A DNA stretch of 64,000 bases from Cunninghamia lanceolata (lineage: Eukaryota; Streptophyta; Pinopsida; Cupressales; Cupressaceae). The translations under genes and the position numbers were made by a program. The DNA lies in assembly GCA_027924645.1 (NCBI GenBank), contig BSBN01000252.1, positions 3,968,001 through 4,032,000 on the forward strand. Reading direction: 5' to 3'. Of this stretch, positions 23,041 through 35,442 are shown in pieces (the first letter of the stretch is position 1; each line of letters begins with the position of its first letter). A model generated the notes under the pieces. That model was not told the origin of the DNA and ran no database searches. It saw nothing but the letters and a program-made list of their open reading frames with translations.

Positions 23041-25070
23041 TGATGCAATGCAGCATGTAGCGTTGCGTCAAAGAAAACGATTGTTGAAGATGTAATACAA
23101 TTTTTTGATACCCCAGCGTAGTTAGTGTAGGGTGCCCCCTCGAGAGGAAAGACATGGAAGCAACAGAAGAACTGTGTTGACGCTCGACTAGAAGATTGTG
23201 TTGGAGAGAGGTGAGGTTTGATAGATGATAGATAGAAGAAAGGAGATAGGAGAGAACATAAGAGAAAGACTGTTGATTGATCTTTGCTAGAAAACTATAT
23301 AAGGCCATGGAAAAATGGATGGTGTAAATGGATGAGCTTGTTGCAATGGTTTCACATTTGTTTATAAAGAGCAATCCTTATTTTTGATATAGCACGTGGA
23401 TAGTTTGCCACCAAGGTATAAAAGACCAAGGTGCTGTAATATCCGAGTGCGTGTACGTTGACTCTGCAAGCAAGCGGTTTGAACTTAGATCCCCTTAGAC
23501 ATACTATGACCTTGTTGGTACATGTGAATAAGCCATAGTCTAGAACATAAAATAAACTTCAATACATGTAAATGCAAGAAGAATTATTAATATGTAAGAT
23601 GCCAAGTCATAACACACACAAGATAAATATAATGCTAAGAAAGATGCTAAAGATCATTCCTCAAACACGGCACACACAAGCAATGACTATGCCCCCAATC
23701 CGTACTGCATCGCAACATACCAAGATTATAGATAAATCAAGGTAGCCTTGAATAGGTAATGGAAAAGGAACAAAAGATAAACCAAAAAGCAAATTGACTG
23801 ACTTACAAAGTAAACATACAGCCAACATATTCTCTTGCCAAAGAGGTTGCTCAGGATAGATTGGATAGGAAAGATAACAACTTTATCGTAGGAACTCTGT
23901 GTCCATTAAAGGGGGCTATCTACCTAAAAAGACAATGTCTCACTTGTAGGAAATGCCACATGTTGCAGGAGACGCATGTGTTGGTCTCGATAATGGAACA
24001 CTTCGTAGAAGACAAGCTTGTTGATCTAGGGCTTGGTTAAGCGGTACTTAGCTGATGTTGGCAATCGGTATGCAGGACAGTAGATGACTCTGGAAGTAGG
24101 CCTCTTTGCTTCAAGTTTGTTAAGGACTTTTGCTTTGAAAGGATGCGCTAGCTTGCTGCTTGAGTTTAGTCAAGTCGAGGCGAATGGATTTTGACAACGG
24201 AAGACTAGAAGGATGGAATGCTAATGGATTGGGACGGGTGGAGAATGATGGATCATGTGTTCCTGAGTACTAGATACATCCTTCGTATTCCAGACTGCCT
24301 ACATACCCTGTATCCACGGGATCAAGGCACACTTACGATGGAAGATGAACGTGATAAATATGTAGTTCTGGATAGAGTGATGAATGGGTCAAGGTGAAAG
24401 GAGGGGATCTTATGTACCTGAGTACTGGATACTTCCTTCGTATTCCAGACTACCTACATACCCATATCCATGGGATCAAGGTACCTTAAGATTGAGAAGA
24501 GATGATATGTAGTTCTGGTTAGTTTGATGAGGTGGAAAAGTGTTAAGAAGATAACAGCCTTATCGTAGGAGTGATGTGTCCATTAAAGGGTGTTACCTGT
24601 GGAAATGAGAAACGATTGAAGTATGCGTTGCGAACCACGAACAAGGAACCAATCCTAGGCCTAAGTTAAGAAAAGAGTTGCCCCCATTCTGGTAGAGGAA
24701 ACTGCAGGGGTGACTGCCAAAGCAGACACAGAAAGACTTGACCTAGGACAAGACAGTGTTAACTGTAGACACAGATCAAGACGTGGGATGACGACGAGGG
24801 ACATTGACAAATTTCCAAGCTCTACTAGATAGGGAGATGGAAATGCAAACAAAGTCAATGGTTTTATTATGGATGGATGGATGAAGCGTGTTGTTGTGAA
24901 TTGGACAAGGAGTGGACATGACTCGATAGAGGATGGATGCTGACTCTACACATAGCGCCTGTTTGCCAGGTTTTCACTAGGGTACTTATCCAAGGCGCCT
25001 GTTTGCCAGGTTTTCACTAGAGGACGGACTTTTTTTGAATTTTTTTTTTTTTTTTGGAATACTCTGAGGA
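23041..25070 (-). other. Tat element region between integrase and 3' LTR, internal repeats only
   Basis: No ORF with recognisable motifs is present. A ~70-bp block with CCTTCGTATTCCAGACT and GGGATCAAGG occurs at about 24260-24330 and again at about 24413-24483. A second block (AGATAACARCYTTATCGTAGG...GTGTCCATTAAAGGG) occurs at about 23872-23925 and 24548-24590. GCGCCTGTTTGCCAGGTTTT plus CACTAG (26 bases) is repeated exactly at 24955-24980 and 24995-25020, next to a poly-T run at 25029-25055. Tat elements often carry long, variable sequence here. Confidence 0.7.
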
Positions 25071-26138
25071 TCAGGCATAGAACTTCTTGAGATGGACACT
25101 GTTAAGTGGCTCATCTAGAGGAATGCCGTCAGGTGTAGCTAAAGTATAAGCTCTTGATCCGTATGCTGCTGTCACAATGAAGGGACCTAACCAATTAGGC
25201 TCAAACTTGCCCTTCTTTTCTCGATCTGCTTGATTTCTCTAATTCTCCTTAAGTACAAGATCACCAACTTGAAACCGTCTTTCTTTGATCTTTTTGTTGT
25301 AATTACGCCGGAGGCGGTTTTGATAGACATGGAGATGATTAAGTGCGGCAAGGCGCCTCTCATCTAGTAGTTCAAGCTCAGCTAATCTGGAAGTGCGATA
25401 CTCACCTCCGCCGATCAGGTCCTGCATGGATACTCTGAGGGATGGGATCTCGACCTATATAGGTAGGATGGCTTCAGAGCCAAAGACCAAGGCATATGGT
25501 GTGGCACCAATTGGTGTTCTGATACTAGTGCGGTAGGCCCATAGGGCGGGATTGAGTTGCAAGTGCCAATCACAACTAGCTTCATTGACTGTTTTCTTGA
25601 GGATCTTGAGAATGGTTTTATTGGAAGCCTCAGCTTGGCCGTTACTCTGCGGATAGTAGGGAGTTGAAAAGCAATGTTGGATATTGTATTGTGTGCATAA
25701 GGCACGGACATCTTGGTTCTTGAATGGTCTCCCATTATCAGTGACAATGACTTGAGGAATACCATACCGGCATATGAGGTAGTTTAGAATAAACTTGGCT
25801 ATTTGCTTACCGGTGATATAGGTCATAGGAACGGCTTCCACCCACCTCGTGAAATACTCAGTGGCGGTAATGATAAACTTGTGGCCATTTGAGGAGGAAG
25901 GGTGGAATTGTCCTACGAGGTCGAGACCCCATTGAGAAAAAGGCCATGGAGCAGTCACAGGTTGTAACTCATGAGCTGGTGCGTGAATCAAATCTCCATG
26001 CTACTGGCATTGTAGACACTTCTTAGCAAACTGTGCAGCATCTTGCTCTATTGTAGGCCAGTAATAACCTGTTCTGAGTATCCTCTTAGCAAGATTAGGA
26101 CCGGTAGAATGTGTGCCACAGACACCTTCGTGTATGTC
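25071..26138 (-). pseudogene. Tat element pol: integrase
   Basis: In frame with the RT-RNase H part, separated from it by a TGA near 26139. The zinc-binding module has HEGVCGTH near 26130 and CLQC near 26000, followed by a TAG. The core has D24, D85 and E121 counted from 25991, in WGLDLVGQF, VTDNGRPF and SNGQAEASN, giving a D-D-35-E spacing. The C-terminal part contains RRNYNKKIKERRFQVGDLVL and WLGPFIV and ends with TGA at 25073-25071. Further TAG codons fall near 25452 and 25239. The frame never shifts here, so the decay is by nonsense substitution only. Confidence 0.92.
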
Positions 26139-29100
26139 TCATAAGGTAGCTTTGGCTTCTTCCGCGTTAAGACATCGTAAGAGGATACCATCGAGACTCC
26201 GGCGATATAGTGTATCACCCAGAATGATGTAATGAGAGGATCGACGGATAAAGGTTTTGCGTTGAGAGGATGATAGGTCAGGGGGAAAGGTTTGGTGTTT
26301 GAGGTATTCATAGATATCTTCATACCATGGGGAATTGGGACCAACAAGTTCGTAGATGATTTCAGTAACAGGAACATCGACAGCTGGTATCAACAATTGC
26401 TCGATCAAGAATTCACACTTCTGTGTATTAGCAAGCATGTCAATCAGTGACCCTACAGAAGCCATAGAATCCACAGCTTTGTTATGCTCTCTTGGAATTT
26501 GCTCAAATGTGATGCTAGAAAAATGTGGTTTGTATGCATCCACTAGTTGCTTGTAGGGGACCAACTTTTCATCCTTTGTTTGGTATTCATCCGTGACTTG
26601 ACGAATGACTAGCTGTGAGTCTCCATATACTTGTAATTCTGTGATGTCCCATTGAACTGCTGTATTGAGACCTATAAGGAGTGCTTCATACTCGGCTATG
26701 TTGTTGGTGCAAGGGAATGCTAGCCGATATGACTTTGGAATGTAGTCATTCTGAGGTGTAACAAATAAGATGCCAGCTCCTGATCCATGTTGTGTGTAAG
26801 AACCATCAAAGTACAACTTCCACATTATGGAGGTAGCAAGAGTGAAGAGATTTTCGTTAGGAAAGTCTGCTACCATAGGATGTGTATCTTTCATAGGTGC
26901 ATCCGCTAGTTGATCCGCAAGGGCTTGTCCTTTAATTGCCTTACGATCCATATACTCAATGTCGAACTCACTAAGGATCATGACCCATTTAGCTAGTCTG
27001 CCTGTGAGAGCTGCTTTTGCTAGTAGATACTTCAAGGGATCAATCTTGGCTATCAGATTTGTGTGTTGGTTCAGCATGTACTGCCACAACTTTTGGGAGG
27101 CGAACACTACTGCTAAACAAGCCCTTTCCATTGGTGAATAATTGAGCTCATATCCCACCAAGGTTCTACTAATGTAATAAATTGCATGCTCCTTTCCTGT
27201 GTCATCATTCTGTGCTAGCAGGGCCCCTAGGGCTGAATTTGTAGTGGAGATGTATAAGATCAAAGGTTTGTCCGCAACTGGTGGAACCAATACGGGCGGT
27301 GTAGCTAGATACTCTTTAAGTTGATCAAATGCTGCCTGACACTTGTTGTCCCATCGAAATGAGACATCCTTTCGAAGTAAGTGCTGAAAGGGTTGACATT
27401 TATCCACTAGCTGTGATATGAAACGCCGAATGGACTGCAACCTTCCCTGAAGGCTCCTTAGTGCTTTAAGGTTCTTGGGTGGAGGCATCTCCACTATATC
27501 CTTTACTTTCGCTGGGTCTACTTCGATGCCTCTACGAGATACAATGTATCCCAACAGCTTTCCTGATGTTACACCGAATACACACTTCTTTGGATTGAGT
27601 CTTACTTGGTATTTTTCAAGCCTGTCAAAGATCTGTCCTAGGACCTGTATGTGATCCGCCCTAGAAGATTTAGCCAGTATATCATCAACATAGTCTTCCA
27701 TGATGTGATGAAAGAGGTCATGAAATATCACTGTCATTGCTCTCTGATAGGTTGCTCCTGCATTCTTCAGACCAAACGGCATGACACACCAACAATAATT
27801 GCCCCAAGGACAAGTAAAGGTTGTTTTATGTTGGTCTTCTTCAGCTATCCTTATCTAATTGTAACCCGAGAATCCGTCCATGAGAGAAAGCATCTCGTGA
27901 CCTGCTGTCAAGTCCACTATAATGTCAATGTTGGGTAGTGGAAAGTCGTCTTTAGGACATGCTTTATTGAGATCTCTGAAATCATTACACATGTGGATGC
28001 GCCCATTCAGTTTAGACACAGGTACAATGTTTGAGACCCAATCTGAATAGTCGATTGGTCGTATAAACTTTGCGTCTAACAACTTTTGTATTTCCACCTT
28101 CACCAAGAGAGCTATCTGTGGGTGCATTTTTCTCAACTTCTGTTTGACTGGTTTCACCTTGGGATCAACTGTGAGATAATGAACTACCAGCTTAGGGTCT
28201 AGCCCTGGCATATCTGCATAGGTCCATGCAAAGTTGATGGTTCGTTGCAAGAAGAAGCTGTTAAGATTTCTGTGCTCTGTGTCAGATAATGATGCCGCTA
28301 GGAATGTGGTCTTTGGATTCTGTTCTGTGCCCAGGTTGATCTCTGTGGAATCTTCCACTAAGAGAGCTGATTTCTCTTGATACTTAGATGGTAGGGGAAG
28401 GTCAAATCCTCCATCCTTAGGTGCCACAGTTGGGTTTTCACCTTTGGATACGTCCTTTATTTTTACTATTTTATGATCAGGAGGTGCCATAGTGTGGTTT
28501 TCACCTAGAGATCTTTCTTTATTTGCACTTTTACGACTGGAGGATTTGGCATTCTCACCAAAATAAGTCGTGGGCTCTAGTTCCATTACAAAACCTGCCT
28601 TGTGATCGCCAAGAGGGATACCTTCCCGAAGTCCCATGAACTCAGCTAAAGCTTCGTCATTCTGAAAGACATCTATAATAGGGGCCCCTTGTTGGTCCCA
28701 ATCGATAAGCTCAGGGTAAACAAGCGTGACATTCTGGGTGCTGGTGGTGGAAGTTAAGGATACGGAGGATAGTGTAAAAATGGAGGATTTTGAGAATAGA
28801 TTGGTCATGTGGAGGGAAGAGTCATCGATGATATCCTCTGTAGACGTCGTATCGGTGGGAAAAGTGTCAGCTACCTCGTCGAGGATATACTCGATGTCCA
28901 AGGCGCGTGGTACCTTCTTACCAAATCCTAATCCCTTCTTGTCTAGCTTCTTTGTTACCACAATGGGCTCCATAGTTCCTTGATTCTATTTCCCAAGGCC
29001 ACCTTTGCCTTTATAGCCCTTGTTTTTCACTATCCTTAAGCCATTACCATATTGCTTGACTGGTATCGTGACTGGTTCTTTCTCCTTGTAGAGCCAAGAA

Positions 29101-29252
29101 GAGATGTCCTCAATAGTTTCCTCTTCCAATAACCATCCATGTTGGAATTGGGTTAGGAATGTTGGGGGAGGAATAGCTGCTTTTTTGGTTACTTTGGCAA
29201 TGGGTGGTTGGCCGTAAGATTTTGGAGATAAAGGCATCGCCCTACACAACAA
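26139..29252 (-). pseudogene. Tat element pol: reverse transcriptase and two RNase H domains
   Basis: A single frame starts with a glycine-rich KGYKGKGGLGK motif (29020-28990, cut by a TAG) typical of Tat elements. It continues through the RT fingers (CNDFRDLNKACPKDDFPLPN), a TAG at 27855 in place of the usual Gln, MPFGLKNAGATYQ at 27782, and the YVDD active site at 27692-27681. From 27782, residues ~170-285 form the first RNase H (ALGALLAQ, HAIYYISR). Residues ~320-445 form a second, plant-type RNase H with D326 (FDGS), D388 (GDSQ) and D438. A dual RNase H identifies the Tat lineage. The product would copy genomic RNA into cDNA in the particle. Confidence 0.93.
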
Positions 29253-29915
29253 GATTCTGAGATATCATAAGTGCCAAAGCCTATATCTCGGACACAAGCT
29301 GTGATTTTGGGGAGGGGTGTAGGTTCACTTGTAGAGGCTTGCGTGAGAGTTTTAGGGTCAACATAGAGAGGGGATTCAAGGGCTTTGTCATTTTTAGGCA
29401 CTTGGTTGCAATTCTTATAGCTTCCTTGAAAGACACGGCAAAATTCAAAAGGATTAGGATCTCCTGGGATGGTGATCTCCGTACCATTGTAGGGGAACTT
29501 TAGAGACTGATGGTACGTGGAGGGAACAGCTTTCATTGCATGGATCCATGGGCGGCCTAGGATAATGTTGTAAGGCAGCTCAATATCAAGGACTTGGCAC
29601 CTAGTTTCAAGCATGACAGGGCCCAATTGTATAGGCAAGTGAATAACACCTTCTGAACGGCGTTCTGCATCATCATACCCCTTGATTGTAATACTATGAT
29701 CAGTGTTGACATGATCCTCAGAGTATCCCAATTGCTTTAGTAACTTTAAAGAACAGATGTTGAGACCAGCACCACCATCTATGAGTATATGTTTGATTTT
29801 GCGCTTATGGATGAGAACTTCAATATGAAGGGCATCGTTGTGACAAGGATCATGGGAGGGGAGGTCTTTCTCAAAGAAGACCACATTGTAGGGCGAAGCA
29901 ATGTTACCTACTATA
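29189..29915 (-). pseudogene. Tat element aspartic protease
   Basis: Downstream of gag in the same frame, after a stop at 29918. The catalytic motif is LIDGGAGLNIC (Asp near 29778), followed by a Leu-rich LKLLKQLGY and a later IILGRPWIH. This is the gypsy pattern of the active-site aspartate and the flap-distal ILGR motif. A frameshift near 29240 separates it from the RT frame. It would cleave the Gag-Pol precursor. Confidence 0.85.
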
Positions 29916-32822
29916 GCTCAGAAATCTGCGACCGCGATGTTGTTAGGAATAGAAGACTCTTGGAGGGCTTTTTCTAGGACTACTCTATGTGCAGGTGATG
30001 ACCGTAGAAGGTCCAAAATAGAGATCTGTGCTGGTGTTCTCCCTAGATGTTCGACAAGATTATAATCAGACTGAACTGGAAGCCTAGGTGTAGGTGCACG
30101 GATGGTGACATGACCTCGACGAGTAGTAATAGCACAATCTGTAGATTTGTCTTTGATGGTGAGGGTAGACACTCGACTCTCTTCAAAACGACCTACAATG
30201 GAATCGAAAGACGTGGAAGCGTGATTGATACCTTTACCTCTATCTTGAGGGGGAGGTGGACCGTGATGAGGGAATGGTTCCTTGTACATATCTAGATCCT
30301 TGTTCGTGTGTTGCGCTGGTGATTCATCCTCAAAAGTGATTTGATTACCGTCGATGAGGTTTTGGATGAGGTGCTTAAGCTTCATGCAAGACGCAATTTG
30401 ATGACCTTTGCTCCTATGGAACTCACAATACTCATTGTCTCTGTAACGTGCAGTTTTGTAGACAGGTTCTCCATATGGGGGAGCATCAGGTAAGGTGATG
30501 AGCCCTTTCTGCAAAGCTTGCTGTAAGACTGATTCAATGGGTACTCCCAAAGGAGTGAATTGACGTCGCGGAGGGTAATCTTGTTGGGGCCGCTCTTGTT
30601 GTCGTTGCTGTTGGTTGGGATAATGCTGCCTTTGTTGCTGCTGTTGTTGAGGTGGAGCTTGACTTGGTTTGGAGAGATGCAGCGGTGTTTGCAACATTTG
30701 GACATGCTTAGTATCGACCACCCCATCGTTGACCACGTTCTTGTTTTTGTTCCAATACTTGGGTTTATCGTTCGATTGTTGATGAGAAGTACTATCTTTC
30801 GTCTCCTTAAAGATTTTGACCACACCCTTAGCAATGAGGGCCTTCTCAATGTTGATACCCTTGTATGTGATTTCATCGAAGGTTGTAGCACTAAGAATTT
30901 GCAAATGAAAACCTAACTCTTGGTTGAGGTTCTGCACAAATATGCTAACAAGCTGTTTCTCTGGAATCTTGAAAGGGAATTTACTAGCCATTTGTCTCCA
31001 TCGTTGAAGGAAAGAAATGAAAGTTTCACCATTTTTCTGTTTATTGTTGCATAGGCCCGTCATGGAAATCTCATGCTCTACGTTGTAAGAAAAATGGGTG
31101 GCAAACTTCTCTACTAGCTCGTTGAAAGACTTGATACCCGTAGGTAAGTGTGAGAACCATTCTATTTCTTGACCTCCAAGACTGCGAGGAAAAAGATGCA
31201 TAAGATATGTGTCGTTATGAGAGACCTCAAAGCAAGCAAGATAGAATTCCCTAAGATGGTCTTTTGGGTCACCTTTTCCTTTGTACTTATCGAACTTGGG
31301 AATAGTGAAATTTTGAGGAAAAGGGATCATTGGTAATGACCGATCAAAAGGATAAGGACACACTTCCTCTAAAGAGAAGGTCTTTTTGGTGTGGCCAAAC
31401 GTAAGATCAGATAGCTGTTGTTGCACTTCTGCAATTTTTAGCTCCATAGTCGTGGGAGGGGTTGGTAACATCTCCTGTTGTCCAAAGAGTGGTTGGTGTT
31501 GCCCATATGGAAGATTATAGTGTAAGCCATGCGCACTGGTATTATAAGGGTCGTAAGATTGATTGGGATCATATGGGTTGTACGATTGGTTTAGATTGGG
31601 TTGGAATTGGAGGTTTTGATTTGGCAAAGGTGGAGGTGGCGCTAGGTAAGAATGTTGGCTTTGTGAGGGTGGAAGAAATGAATTGGGTGGAGGAAAGCTA
31701 AAGTGCGTTTGATTAGGTTGTGATGGCGGCACGTAGCTTTGGGAAACTTGATGTTGGGAATGTTGAGAGTGGCTAGGCAATGTGTGAAAGAAGTTGAGCG
31801 AGGATGAACGTTGTGGAGGAGGAACATAGGTAGAAGTGATTTGCGACGGTTGGGGTTGATTGAGGATGCGAGTAGAAGAATGTTGTGGTTGTGGTTGCTT
31901 AAGGACAAGAGTAGAAGAATGTTGTGGTTGGGGTTGCATGACTCTAATTGGTTGAGAGACATGAAGGTGTGATGATATAGGAGGTGCATTTGTTGAGACC
32001 CTTGTTGCATGGCTACATAAGTGTTCCCCGGATTGTAATTGGGTGGGAAACCTACGTGTGATGGGGTAACCAAGATTCCACTTGTGATTGGGGTGGACAC
32101 TTTAGGAGGTGGTTGCACATTTGATCGAGCTGAGGTGTCTTGCTTAGCTAACTCTGCTTGACGTTGGAGAGTTTCTTGTTGGTTTTGATAGATCTCCATA
32201 GGAGTCAAAAGCGGTGATATGGGCCTTTCCCTTGTTGGGTTTTGAAAAAGGGGATTCCTATACCGCGAGCCTTGAGTAGGTAAGGGCGTAGTCACTGTGG
32301 ACATGGTTTACACCGCTTGTATGGCTTCTTGGGTGTTGTTGCTCTCCTTGAGAGTGGATAAATCAAAATCTTGAGGTAACTTGGCACCTTGCTTTGCAAG
32401 CAAACGAAAGAAATGATCCTGGTTCTCACTAAGGATTTTATCAAAGGCAGCTATAGCTCTAGGATCTTGTATAAATTCATCAAGATCTTGCCCATCTTCT
32501 TGAGAGGATTGACCTATTTCAAAGTGTCGCTCTTCTTGAGATGGGGTTTGATCTACGATATAACCTTGTGGGACAAAATCGGGAGGCAAGCCTGTGGTAT
32601 ACTGAGGCGCATTTATCAAAGGGGTGCTATCCTCATGAGGATTGCTTGGTTCATCTATGTGTGGCATGTTCGGAGAGCTGATTGGTTTTGCCGCGGGTGT
32701 ACTAGGAGTCACCTTGGGAGTAATGTTGAGACGACCTGATTGTGGTGTGCGAGGAGGCGACTTGCGTTTCTTAGGGACAACTTGCTTGGATTTCATAGTT
32801 TGCTGTAGCCTAATGGTGACCA
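29916..32822 (-). pseudogene. Tat element gag
   Basis: A likely start is ATG 32822 or 32796 (MKSKQVVPKKRKS). The N-terminal part is basic and Pro-rich. A TAA near 32308 and a frameshift near 31945 interrupt it. The second frame has a long Gln/Pro/His/Tyr-rich stretch, then the retrotransposon gag fold: KFDKYKGKGDPKDHLREFY near 31290, HLFPRSLGGQEIEWFSHLP and FSFLQRWRQMASKF-like sequence near 31000, followed by a poly-Gln tract (about 30640) and YCEFHRSKGHQIASC at about 30425-30385. That last motif is a degenerate Tat-type zinc-binding site. Gag forms the particle that packages the RNA. It is interrupted and cannot be made whole. Confidence 0.88.
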
Positions 32823-32907
32823 TGGGATACACTAGGACAAAATGTAATGCTGGGAATCTGTGAGATGCTTTAAGAAATGGACAAAACTTCTGATGCACAA
32901 AGTACTT

Positions 32908-33168
32908 GACCAAAGGCGCTATACTGTTTGACCAGAGGCGCAGGACTGTGCTACCAAAAGCGTGCTACTGTGGACCAGAGGCGACGGACTGAGCTACCAA
33001 TAGCAAGTTACTGCTATGCCAAAGGCGAGCTACAGTGACCAAAAGCGAGCTACTGTTATACCAAGGGCGCTGAAGTAGAGTTTTGTCAGAGGCGGGTTAC
33101 TGCTGACCAAAGGCGATCTACTGTACAACCAAAGGCGAGCTGCTATAATACCAGGGGCGCTGAAGTAG
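32908..33168 (-). repeat. ~22-bp tandem motif array in the Tat leader
   Basis: About a dozen variants of ACCAAAGGCGAGCTACTGT run head to tail on the plus strand, some as CCAAGGGCGCTGAAGTAG. The array ends close to the gag start. It could be a structural or packaging feature of the RNA leader, which is inference only. Confidence 0.8.
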
Positions 33169-35420
33169 TGTCTGATGTTTTTCAAAGGCAAAATTTTTTT
33201 GTTTCTGATTGGATTGGTTTGGCAAGAGAAAACACAGCAAACAAGTGGTCAAAAAAGGCACAAGGACTGACACAACAGATAGTGTATGTTCAAGGCTCCG
33301 AACAAGCCCAATGTTTCCACAGGTCTAAGATAATTTGCAATCAATAACAAGCACTTTTTATCCCTAGAGACAAGGTTTCATTGCAGTAGATCATCTCACA
33401 GCTTAATACTCCGTCGATAAAAATATCATTCCATAAAGGTGTCGGATATTTAGTATCTTTGCGAGAGACGATAGGTAGGGATATCTCACCCTCCCCTTGG
33501 AAAGCTCAAGTAGGTCACAAGAGCTTTATGTCCAAGGGAATACTATCTCTTCTCAAGGGAGCCAATGGTGAGTATCTTAAGGGTTTAAATCGATTTCCCT
33601 TGCACTGATGATTACCGCAATGTTCGGAGGTAGGTCGGGTAGTCTCTATCTAAAATGGTTCTTAGTGACTTTGAGGGACCAACGCCTTACGAGCAATGCG
33701 ACAAGCTACTAAAAGCTTTAACCAATCCTACTAAGAGTTTCAAACACTTCGCTCAATGTGAAAATCGTTTCCGCAAAGAGCTAGTACACCTCTTTTCAGT
33801 TTGGCACCACAAGGTAAGGCTGACGTCGGTTAGGACTTGGCTTTCGCCTTATCCCTCTTATATAGCGGTTCAAAGGAAAACTCCGCTTAGGGTCGTCCCT
33901 TTTGGATGAAGCGCAATCCAAAAGCAGGCCCTTCTAAAGGAAGTACAGAAAAGTAAGAGCAAGCACGTCAAACAAAGGTTCAATTGTCCCGTTATAAGAA
34001 AAATAAGGTGCAACTAAGCTAGGCACACACACGTTTGTAGTTGTAAATTGTCCCTTATGAAATGAAGTGTTTGGCATTCATGTCCATTGTCCTTTAGAAA
34101 ATTGAGGTTTTTGTTCATACATGTCCATTGTCCCTTAAGAAAAATAGTATGTTCCTAAGACTTAGATTGCAAGAAAAGATTTGTTCAATTATCCTTTTAA
34201 GCATGCACTGTGTTTCTAAGACTTAGTGAGATAAATCAAGATTTCTTCAACGCTCGTCCTACATGAACATGTTAAAAAAAACCTATTTGTTCTGCGTGAG
34301 TAATAAGAAGCTGCAACAAGTGATATTAGGTCCACACAAACTCAAAAGTTAGCAAGTGCTTGAGTCATAGATTGAGAATAGGCCAATGAGTGGTCTTAAA
34401 AAATAAATCTTCGAAAATCTTTGAAAAAATATTACCACTGTGTAGAGGACAGAAAAATATCAACTTTCAAAAAAAACATCACCTGAATCCGAGTCCGTTT
34501 GTGAAAGTTATGCAACTTGGAAGGTCTAAAAACTGTGACGAGACAGAGACAGCAGTGAGAAAATTATTTTTCAGAAAAAACAAAGAATTTTGAGAAATAA
34601 ATAATTTCACCACAATTTAGATCACGAAATTCTAGCCTATTTCAAAAAAAAAGTACTGAAATACGTGTTCGTATGACCAAGATAATGAGTTTTGAAAATT
34701 GCCTATTAGATCAAAATGCTCAACGGAGAGAGGTCTGATTTAGCCCCTGGTGACTAGGTCCTGGTCACTGATGTGACCTGCTGCTAGGCTGGAGGGCTAA
34801 AAAAAACCTTTTTTTTGTTTTTTTAATTTTTAGAAAACTAAAATTAATTTCCTAAAAGTTTCTTTTTTAAAAGTTTTTTTAAGATTTCATTTTTTTTAAA
34901 AAAAACTTTAAACTTAACACAAAAAAGTCTTTTCATGAGACAACAAAAATAAAAGAGGCCTGTCCTCTTTGAAGAGGACGTACCTCTTAGCAGGTACGTA
35001 CTGCCTGCGCAGGTAGCAGTACTCTTTCTTTTTTTGGCTTTTGTGTTTTTTTTTTTTGGAATTTTGTGTTGTCTTTTTGTTTTTTTAATTTTTGCTTTTG
35101 CTTTTTTTTTTTTTTTCAAAAAAAAAAGAGAAAACTTTAAAAAAAAAAAAAAAAAAATATTTTTTTTTCCACTGTACCTCACAATGATTGTATGACCTCG
35201 AGTTGCGTGCCCAAGGTAAAAATTTTTTACCTTCACCGAAATAGGCCAAATTTATATTTTTCTTCGTCTCTCAACCCTTCCGAACGCAACCGTGACCTTT
35301 GTTTTTGCCCAGTAAGATTCCTTTAAAAAAAAAATTTCGGATCTCTCCAAAAAAAGAGTTAAAAAACCTGTGAAATCAAACTAAAAATTCCACAAATTTG
35401 ATATTAAATCAGGACCAATG
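33169..35420 (-). other. Tat leader (5' UTR), no gene
   Basis: Long untranslated leader between primer-binding site and gag. It contains short repeats (TTGTCC...TTATAAG/AAATG words around 33980-34160), long A and T runs at 34800-35170, and a cluster of three hairpins at 34952-35022. The short plus-strand ORFs here have no motif support. Confidence 0.7.
34952..35022. other. three consecutive hairpins in the Tat leader
   Basis: Hairpin 1, 34952-34970: AAAGAGG, loop CCTGT, CCTCTTT. Hairpin 2, 34972-34988: AAGAGG, loop ACGTA, CCTCTT. Hairpin 3, 34998-35022: GTACTGC...GCAGTAC enclosing CCTGCGCAGG. They lie about 420 bases downstream of the primer-binding site in the sense of transcription, where gypsy leaders may hold dimerisation or packaging signals. 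Confidence 0.65.
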
Positions 35421-35439
35421 GGTCCCACCGGGCGTGCCA
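35421..35439 (-). other. primer-binding site of the Tat element
   Basis: On the minus strand TGGCACGCCCGGTGGGACC starts three bases after the 5' LTR. It begins with TGG, complementary to the CCA end of a tRNA. I cannot name the tRNA with confidence. Confidence 0.8.
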
Positions 35440-35442
35440 GAA

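Noticed and set aside
34844..35236. 130-codon Lys-rich minus-strand ORF
   Set aside because: Produced by long A/T runs in the gypsy leader; no motif and an unlikely composition.
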